From assembly GCA_964030475.1 (NCBI GenBank), contig CAXIPT010000002.1:9692984-9756983 (forward strand): a stretch of 64,000 nucleotides of DNA, in the 5' to 3' direction. This document shows, piece after piece, positions 55,971-64,000 of the stretch. The first letter of the stretch is position 1, and each line of letters starts with the position of its first letter. Position numbers and translations under genes: made by a program. This DNA is from Tethya wilhelma (Eukaryota > Porifera > Demospongiae > Tethyida > Tethyidae). The notes beneath the pieces were generated by a model, which worked only from the letters and a program-made list of their open reading frames with translations, was not told where the DNA came from and made no database searches.

Positions 55971-56699
55971 TAATCATAACCAAGTCAGCAACAGGTTGAA
56001 TGGCTGTTTGTAAACTTTGACCTCTGTGAAAGGGAGGTCAAAGGTGAGACGTGCAGAGTACTATATAGGTTGTCAACATTGTCAGGTGATCAACTATGTT
56101 CTAGAACAAAATCTAATTAATTAGGACACACAATCACTTTCAGATTAACAACTGATCAGACTATCAGTCAACATTGACTTGCTACACTGTTTTGCATGAA
56201 TGATGAATACAATTATTAAAGACGTGCATTTTGTGAATACTAGATGCATGGGCTGATGGTCTTGATGCAATATTCTGGTCTGGCGAGAAATTTAAACTTG
56301 CACAAGTGGTGACAAAAATTTCAGCGTCATTGCACAATCCACACAATATTAAAATCAACACAGGGACCCAGTCTATGTATTGCACCACACCCTGAATTAC
56401 CTAAACATAGGTAACTTACTAAGAGTAAAAACACATGTGCGTATACCTATATTAATTTTATTAAGGTTACCTTTTCAGTGCACATGTGCAGGACATGCAT
56501 AATTATGAATGTTCTAGTAAAAGGTGAATCTATTACATTTTTACTCTAATCACTTCCTTGTTTTAACCATATTCAAACAATAATAACGCTATTCATAGCT
56601 GATAAGCACTTCCCTGATTATTTTAAAATTCTAAAAAAGGTTTAAAAAAAGGTATCAATTTACACAATGTATATCATCCCCAGGGCAATATCCACTAAC
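55971..56699. other. Gene-free AT-rich stretch
   Basis: Probably MINDY4 intron on minus. No exon, element or hairpin of note was recognised. Confidence 0.4.
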
Positions 56700-58740
56700 C
56701 TCTACTGCACATGGCAGGGTACTTCTTGCATCACGCACGGTGGAGTCCTGAACTGATTGGTTTAGACTGGTGATCATCATATGATCCTCTCCTGATTTCT
56801 TTAAACTTGAAGAGCTTCTTTCACCAAAAATGGTATCTATATCACGATCTTTGCCATCTTTAGTCTCAAAGATAATGCTACGAGGTTTGAAAGACTTCAC
56901 CTTCTGCGAGCCGCCCCCCTGCTGGCATCTGCCTCCACTCCCCCTCACACCGACTCTCTGGGGGGCAACAATGACATCATCCTGTTCTTCTAGGGGGCTG
57001 GTGTGACTTCTACGACCCCTGCTCCTAGTTCGATCGTGAGCAGCTGGAGTGACAACAAAATCTCCTAATTTGGTCAAAACAGACTGTGAAGGAGGATGAA
57101 GATTTCTCAAACCAACTTTAGATTTGTCCAGATTCAGAAGATGACCTAATGTTCATTTTACTACCACTACCACCAGTACCTTGGTAGTGAGTGTCCACTG
57201 AAGATAAATGAAGACGAGGATTCACGTCTGAATCAAACACCTTCGAAGTGATTGGGTTGCTGTCAGCTTTCATGCCATCACTGACCTTTTGAGCAAAGTT
57301 CTAATACTACTTGAGTCCGTTTCTTTCTTACCAGTGGGTTAAGGGTTATCATTTTTGGTTCTAGTTGTAGCAGAAGGGCTGACTTTTTTCGATGAAGACA
57401 TGTCGTCATGGGTTACTCTGGTGGGTGGTGCTTGAGGGTTGGTGGGTGGAGTCGATGATGTAATGGCCTTTGTGGACAGAAGGGAATGTACAATGACTTC
57501 AATCATATAGTTCAGTATACGTAGTTATTTGTCTCCTAGTATGATGATAAACAGCTAGGAAGATGCCCCTGGATACAATGCATGAATACACTTATAACTT
57601 CCAATAATCATTAATAACAATAATCCCCTACAGAATGTTGTTGTGATGGGAAATACTCATTATCATTGCATTATACTAAAGCACATTCTTCCTGATGCAA
57701 CTGCACTTTATCCTGACAAAATCTAACCTTTAGGTGATTTTTGTACACAAGTCACAAGTGCACATACACATGCACACTAACTAGGTACCTTCGAGGTGAT
57801 GACATGAAGATAATAGCTTACAAACCAGCCAACCAGTTCGACTCCTCTCTCTAGGCTCCGATAATATGATTACATCATAGCGATGTCATAAAAGCACCAA
57901 TAATAGATGCACAAGTGTGAACGTGGTTCGGCACTGTAACTACAATTACAAGCCATTGTAAATACAAATTCCTTTAAAGCTATCGTGTGTTCAAAATGGA
58001 ACAGTGATTGTGTGGGTTTATTGTAAACAACCATATAAACATACTATGTAAACAGGAAGTATACATATTAGTTGCATACAAACATACACACATCACATAC
58101 ACACACAGTATACAGATACAACATACAAAGTATAGATTCCTATAAATAGAATAAAAATAGTTTAGGATATAAAGCTTCAGTCCCAAAAATAATATATCAC
58201 TGTCACAAGTTATGTGCCTAGTAAGCAAAGATTGTCTACTTGCAAATTTCACAATTCAAGACACTTTACCACTGAGAACAAGAACTACATGAAACATGAC
58301 AAGCTTTTGGGAAAAGAATAGGGGTTGGGAAAAGATAAAATGGCTTGCTTTCTCTACAAAATATAGAAGGTTAATAGTGACTAAAAGATATAGTGTACTG
58401 TTGGAGAAACACAATCAGAGTGAGAAAGAGACTGAGAGAATGGGGGAAGAGAGAGAGAGAGATGATTAGTACCTTGCCACGGTCTCTTTTCATTAGCTTC
58501 TCAATATGAAGAGCTTTGGCCAGGGCCAGTCTGTTGCTAATGCTGTAGAGAGATGAACCAAGTACATAGACAGCAAGTACGTAAGAGAGAGAGAGTCAGA
58601 GCAAGCATTGAATCTTTATAATAATTATCATAATTTGTGCTTGACTAAGCTTTGTAAAACATATAATAGCGCACCTTGTAGCATTTCTTGGCAGTTGGAA
58701 ACTCTCGCACAAGAGAAGCTGCTAGATCTTCAGTAGTTGT
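56700..58740 (-). CDS. MINDY4: MINDY4-like deubiquitinase, 5' exons
   Basis: About 58675-58740 encodes EDLAASLVREFPTAKK, like the VAASLVREF start of human MINDY4. 58473-58542 encodes ISNRLALAKALHIEKLMKRD, matching its RNDLRKVLHLEFLYKE segment. Disordered Ser/Pro/Arg-rich coding sequence follows at about 57345-57475, 57125-57300 and 56700-57122 (ends at GAG before GTTAGT), with VKSFKPRSIIFETKDGK. No initiator ATG is in frame in the first exon. Near 57127 the frame shifts by one base (…SESGQ against LDKSKVG…), which may be a sequencing error or a missed intron. The phase between the first two exons does not fit, so an exon may be missing. It should join to 31499-33115 and 47313-50930. Confidence 0.6.
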
Positions 58741-58962
58741 AATTGTAATTGTGATATTAGCACTCCAACAGGAGGAGCATACACATACGAGACAAAGTGT
58801 TCTTAGAAGTAAACATTAGTGATAGAACGGGCAAAGTGGAAAACGCGGAAGAGCGGGAACGGAAACGGAAACGAAAACGAGTGACGACCTTTACCAACAC
58901 GCATAATTGGCTTTACTTAGCATGGTTATTCGTAGTGGTACATGGTGCATGCTATAACAGTT

Positions 58963-59026
58963 TAGCCTCGTAAACCAGTCCCTCCCCGCTATGCTAAGCG
59001 CGGGGAGGGACTGGTTTACGAGGCTA
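58963..59026. mobile_element. Fold-back MITE, family F, copy 3
   Basis: 64-bp near-palindrome that begins TAGCCTCGTAAACCAGTCCC and ends GGGACTGGTTTACGAGGCTA, flanked by ATAACAGTT on both sides (58954-58962 and 59027-59035). Confidence 0.87.
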
Positions 59027-59035
59027 ATAACAGTT

Positions 59036-60604
59036 ACTGCATGTTTAAGGTGTAATAATATAGGGATAAATTATTATTATTATTATTAAATCAAAACATG
59101 ACTAATTACAAATTAAATATCAAGCACTTGTTGCTAGAGCACAATCACAATGACACAATTGCTGCATGCTACTTCAACTGAGTTTACTTGTGAGACAGTA
59201 CGTGACTATCACTATCAGCTTATTGTTGGTTGTATTGAACAAAATTTATTAAAGAACTTTGTTATGAAAGTGACCACAGAATATTAATCTCTGCTTCAAC
59301 ACATTTCTTTTCCTACAGAATCATGAGAGGAACTCACACTATAATAATTATAATATATAGCTATACCGAATTGTTAAACTGAGTTTTTGTTATTCCATGT
59401 TAAGGTTGTTGACACGACACTTTGATCAGAAACATCGTGTCATCCGGGTTGGTGAACTAAGATACCATGTGAACATATGAAAGAGCTGGGAATCTCAGCT
59501 AGAGATCTCAAGATTTCTTTCCAATGATTTTTCATAGAAGAAACTGCATATTAGGCTTGCATTTAGTGATGCTGCTATAGTAGAATTGAAATGATGTGGA
59601 GTTGACTTTGAATCCAGTGAAAATTTAATTATCAATATATAGGTTTCAAATTGAAAACATTATCACTTCTATCATGTATACATACGAATGGTTTCACAGT
59701 TGGATGAATACACTTTAGTGAGCTTTAGCTTCCTTCTGTGAGCTGAACACTCCAGTGAAGATTGTTAAATAAATTATAAGAATGAAACAAAATTAACAAT
59801 AAATAATGAATCATGTGTGCCACAATCATAATACTGATAAATATTTGAGCAGCAATTCCATAGCTGACATATAACAACATAGAGAGCTAGTGTGAATCAA
59901 AGCAAAAATATGGGTGATGGCTGAAATAAATATAGATCGTATGAAATTAAGGACCTGTGCATGAATCATGAATAAGAGCCTATATAGGACTGGATAGAGA
60001 GCTAGGAGTTACTAAGTGACATGTTCCATGATTGGATGCTGGGACAAAAAAAACATAAGTGATCAGATGAACCAGCGAATAAATGTAATAAAATAAAGTT
60101 TGACACATGAGCTAACAGAAATGTTAAACACAACTCAAAAAGTTCACTACAGAACTAAACACACTTCAAAATAAATAGGTAATGTACGGTTTACAAGATA
60201 ATAAAACCCAAAGTTATAACAAACGTTTTTTTAAGTTCACTTAAACATGCTAACTAAAATAAATAAACATACAAGAGTACAATGCATTCAAGAGTAACAC
60301 ACAAATAACAAACAAATTAAGTTCTGTTTTCAATTTCACAAAGTTCCGGTTAAAATTTTGTCTTTCTTTGATGGTGTGTCCGTGCTACCAATATCAGTCG
60401 TTTTGGGTTAAATTGTCCTCATATTGTAAGATTTTTCCTCATCTTTCAGCTGCAGCTGGAATGCTTATGGGAGAATTGATACTCTAATCACTGGGATTAT
60501 TATAGCTGGGTATAATAATTATAAGTGTTGAGTTAGCAGTTTTCTTCCAGTACAGGACTTATTAATACATGCTACTTCAACCAGTAGCACTCACACCACT
60601 TTCG
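59036..60604. other. Spacer with TRAF-D 3' flank
   Basis: No gene. 59395-59450 has a short diverged scrap of TRAF last-exon sequence (TTATTCCATG, ACACGACACTT, AGAAACATCGTGTCATCC). From about 59480 the sequence aligns with the TRAF-C flank at 42030-43166. Confidence 0.7.
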
Positions 60605-63600
60605 TTATTCCACGTTGATGCCAAGGATATCGACACGACACTTCAGAAACATTGTGTCATCCTTGACATACGATCGATTGTTAAGGATGGAGATCGGAGC
60701 AAAGAGGGGACAACCAGAGGCCACATTCATCTCACTTCGTGGCCTCTGGAAGGAGGATGAAGATGGTTCTGGACGGAAAGATTGAACAATGTCCTTTTGC
60801 TTGTCTTGGTCGAGGAGCATCAGTGTCACAGTCTGTCTGAAAGGCCAAGCTAGAAGAGCATCGTATTCTCCTCGCATTAGGGTGATGAAGAAAGAGAGAT
60901 GGGTGCCTTTGCCACTGCCATCTCCGTCCATGTAGAGCCTCAAACATAGCTTGTATCCATGACGACTGGTATAGAAGGGAGCTGAATACAGAGAGACCGT
61001 TCTACCTGTAACAGCTTCATGTTTACGGCGTTGAATCTCAGGGATTTTCCAAATAAATGTACCATTGTAGCTGGTAGCCTGGAGCGTCTGGACCATCAAA
61101 GCCATCTCATTGAACCCCTCTTGGATCTGCAGGGTGGTTGTCTCCAGTCTGGTCACAGCCTCGCTCAGTGGTTGGATTTTGAGGCTTAGCTCTGAACGAA
61201 CTTGAGCCACTTCTTGTTTTACAGTATCTAGTTTTCTATCCAGTGAAGCAATTTGTGTCTCCAAAGATTGTTCAAGTTCCTTATTAGCCTTCTTCATAAG
61301 TTGGTTATGATACATAGCTTGTTCTCTAACATGTTTAGCCAATTCTTTAACGTTACCCTGTGTGTGTATGTATAAAAAGCAGCCATAAGTAAAATAATAC
61401 CATGCAAATTGCATTACCTGCTACATGTATGCAGTAAACATTATACAATAATGAATACAATTGAACATTAACTTTCACTTACAGTGAAGGTGCACCCTAT
61501 TTCCTTGAAGTCACAATCCCTGATGGCATGAGTGCACATGGTACGCATGTGTCTAGTGAGCTGTAGCAAAAAAACACATGCAGGTACATGCATGTAAAAA
61601 AATGATCCAGAACAATCAAATGACCTCCTATTAAGAAAACTCTAGAATAGGTAAAGGGAATCCATTCTAGAAAAGCACTATTACAAACTATGAACTGAAC
61701 TTTGCAGTATGCCAATTGGGAATAGGTAAAGATCATTAAACTAACAACACCATTAAACTTAGCACCATTAATGGTCAAAGAACCATATCAGGGAATGACA
61801 TCACATGCTGTCATGAATAATTATCTTGGAAGTGTAGCATGGAAGAATGCAAACAAACACTAAAAGCACTAGGCAACCTGAGGATGTACAAAAGCATGGC
61901 TTGACAGTGGACACCAAAGGTACTATACAAGTACTATCCTATGAGACTAGTCATACCTCCTTCCTTGGAAGCTTCTCTCCACAACCATTGGGGCAGAGTG
62001 CAAGTACCAGTTCACATTCTCGCTTTGTGTGTGCCTGTATTCAAAGAAACATGAATGCTTGGTTAATTCTTTAGCTATTCTACCAGGAAGACGTATATTG
62101 TAGTTAGGTTCCACTGACAGTTTGTAGTATCAAAGTACCAATTCCTGTTGGCTAGTAAACTGAGGAATAACACAATACATGGAAGCAATTTGATTGTTCC
62201 TTATAGTATTTTGTATAAATTCTTTACCAAAATAGGTAGTTTTATTCTTCCTATTACTGGTAACTTATAATTGCCATGAGGAAGGGCATATTTCAAGCAT
62301 TAGCGTAAGTTTCAAATCAAATGGTCTTCCCAAACCTAAGAAACTCTCCTAATATGCATCGATACATGTACATTCAGTTTGTCCCTCTTAAACATACCTC
62401 CAAATCCGTTACTCTTTTTCCACACCAACTGCATACAGCTGGTGAGAATTTACATTTTATTAAATGAGAGTCGATGTCACTCCTAAAGAGTTGCTCCTTA
62501 CAGCCAAACTCCCTATTGGGGCAGGCCACTACAGCAAACCGACACGTTTCAAAGTGTTCCTGCAGGGAATTGGAGAATACTATTATTAAAATCACTGCTT
62601 ACTAGTAACCAGGGTTTCAGTGATTGAAGGTTAGAAGGGTAGAGATCAGACAGGATGGATTTCAATTGACAACAGGTGTGAATCTAATCTAGGTGGGCTT
62701 ATGTCCTGCAAGCTAATGTCCCTTGAGATATACTTGCATTGTCACTGAACCCTTGCCTAGTTCATGCCATCCTGTATATATGATATGGTCAGCGACTGGT
62801 CTAGCCTTAGCTGAATCATGTGAGAATTAATATGACCTCAGTGATTTTGTCTACAAAATATTATGTTCTCCTAAGCTTTGAGCACTTGCATGATGATGAT
62901 GATGATGATTCACAAGAATGTACAAGAGCCACATCAGAGATATTATGTCAACAGCTACAGCTTCTAGGTAGCCAGACAGCTGCTGAGCAAGCTTCTGGTG
63001 TTTAGCTAGCAGAATCTGCACTGATAAAAATCAGCAACTGCAAAGGTGTCTAAAATCCATTCCTGTTAATGCACCACAAGGCTCTGGCTAGTTTACAAAT
63101 TAACAGCACACATAGAGGTTATGCACGGGGCGTGGTCAAAGACCGGAAGCCGCCATGTTTGAAGGCATTTTGGCAGCTGCCACGTTATTTTCTCCGTATC
63201 ATATTTTGCTCTGCTGAGCTGAAGCAACGGTGAATATCTGCTAGTTTTTCAAGATCTTTAACTAAAATACAGCTTCCCTTTATGTCATCCAACTATTGAT
63301 CGAGCCCCAAGGTGAGCAAATAAGACAAAAAAACCTGCTGCAAAAGTCGCCGTTTTGTACTACTGACATACGGCGCGTGGTCAACTTGCCCTCAAACATG
63401 GCGGATTGCCTCCGTTGCCAAGGGACACGCCCCTAGTTTCACTTCCGGTGCATAACCTCTATTAGCACCGCTCTCTTGACAATTGGGCTGCAGTGCTGCA
63501 GGTGTTGAATTTTAACGTTGCAACTTGATACATACCTTATAGTAGGTACCTTCACCCTGCCAAGGGCATGAAGGATTAAGACACTTTAAAACAGAATTTT

Positions 63601-64000
63601 TTAGTTCCAGTTCCACCGCTTTATCCCTAAAGCAATGACTGAGTTCAATAACAGCATTGCACTTTGGACAGCTGAAAGTTGTCACCTTACTGCATGAGAA
63701 AAAAGCAAAGAATGCACACAAAAAAAGAATTACATCATGAATCACTTGGTGCACTAAACCAAGAATAATATACAGTAGAATCTGATACTATTCATTGATA
63801 TAATTATACTAATATGACGTGATAGCTGTATAACATGCAGCTATATTAATTCAATGACAATGCACACAAAATAAAAAAGAAAGATTATGAATCTCATTAT
63901 AATAATTATACAGCTGTACAGCAGCCTCACCTTGCAGACAAAGTAGCATAACAGTTTCCACAGACTCTATCACCACATGGACACTGCATGGGTGAGTTGA
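60605..64000 (-). CDS. TRAF-D, partial at the window edge
   Basis: Minus-strand exons: 63931 to beyond 64000 (RING, MQCPCGDRVCGNCYATLSA), 63536-63689 (CPKCNAVIELSHCFRDKAVE, one codon longer than in B and C), 62398-62559 (CPNREFGCKEQLFRS), 61957-62034, 61483-61560, 60605-61357 (coiled coil and MATH, 250 residues and stop). Exon plan and phases equal TRAF-A to TRAF-C. The first exons differ from B and C at many residues, while the last exon differs from TRAF-C at only about five. The start codon is outside the window. Confidence 0.92.
63112..63462. mobile_element. MITE in a TRAF-D intron
   Basis: The ends ATAGAGGTTATGCAC and GTGCATAACCTCTAT are inverted, and further complementary blocks (CGCCATGTTTGA with TCAAACATGGCG; GGGGCGTG with CACGCCCC) make a long folded element of about 350 bp. 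It is more GC-rich than the surroundings. No coding capacity. Confidence 0.8.

Overview
The window looks like nuclear genomic DNA of an early-branching animal, most likely a demosponge of the Amphimedon type. Genes are split by short GT-AG introns, intergenic DNA is AT-rich, and the protein families are animal ones: death-domain caspases, TRAFs, FAM8A1, a MINDY deubiquitinase and a PH adaptor. Single Ns at 23839, 26097, 31425, 33135, 48952 and 53070 mark contig joins, so this is a draft scaffold. No rRNA, tRNA or CRISPR array was seen. Exon boundaries were placed by hand from splice motifs, phase continuity and comparison between paralogues inside the window.

Region 1 (1-22,800) is a tandem duplication. 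Block A (about 1-12,830) and block B (about 12,840-22,800) each hold three head-to-tail plus-strand caspase genes followed by the convergent gene FAM8A1. I call the caspases A1, A2, A3 and B1, B2, B3. Each has short N-terminal exons, a death-domain exon, a linker exon and one exon for the whole caspase domain, all joined by phase-1 introns. Decay is reciprocal. A2 and A3 are broken and A1 is intact. B2 and B3 are intact, while B1 has lost its 5' end and carries a 4-base insertion. The locus therefore appears to keep one good copy of each type. A3 is interrupted at 6,886-11,942 by about 5 kb of mobile DNA: a repeat array, a RecQ-type helicase gene without its Walker A region, and a decayed hAT transposase on the other strand. 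Block A ends in a two-exon fragment of FAM8A1; block B carries the full gene.

Region 2 (23,000-46,800 and 60,600-64,000) holds four minus-strand TRAF genes (A-D), each with RING, TRAF zinc fingers, coiled coil and MATH domain, and the same six-exon plan. Their last exons are far more alike than their 5' exons, which suggests gene conversion. TRAF-A is split in the scaffold: its last exon is at 23,077 and the rest at 33,136-36,619. The two contig ends share 70 identical bases, so the 9.3 kb between them is probably misplaced. That stretch holds a 3' fragment of an unknown gene, one full and one partial DIRS-type retrotransposon, and middle exons of a MINDY4-like gene.

Region 3 (47,300-59,000) holds the 3' and 5' exon groups of the MINDY4-like deubiquitinase on the minus strand, 3' exons of a DAPP1-like PH protein and an unrecognised gene on the plus strand, and several fold-back MITEs, three of them with clear 9-bp target duplications. 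Together the genes encode apoptosis and ubiquitin-signalling proteins: adaptor-type caspases, E3 ligases, a deubiquitinase and an ERAD factor. A functional link between them is only an inference from proximity.
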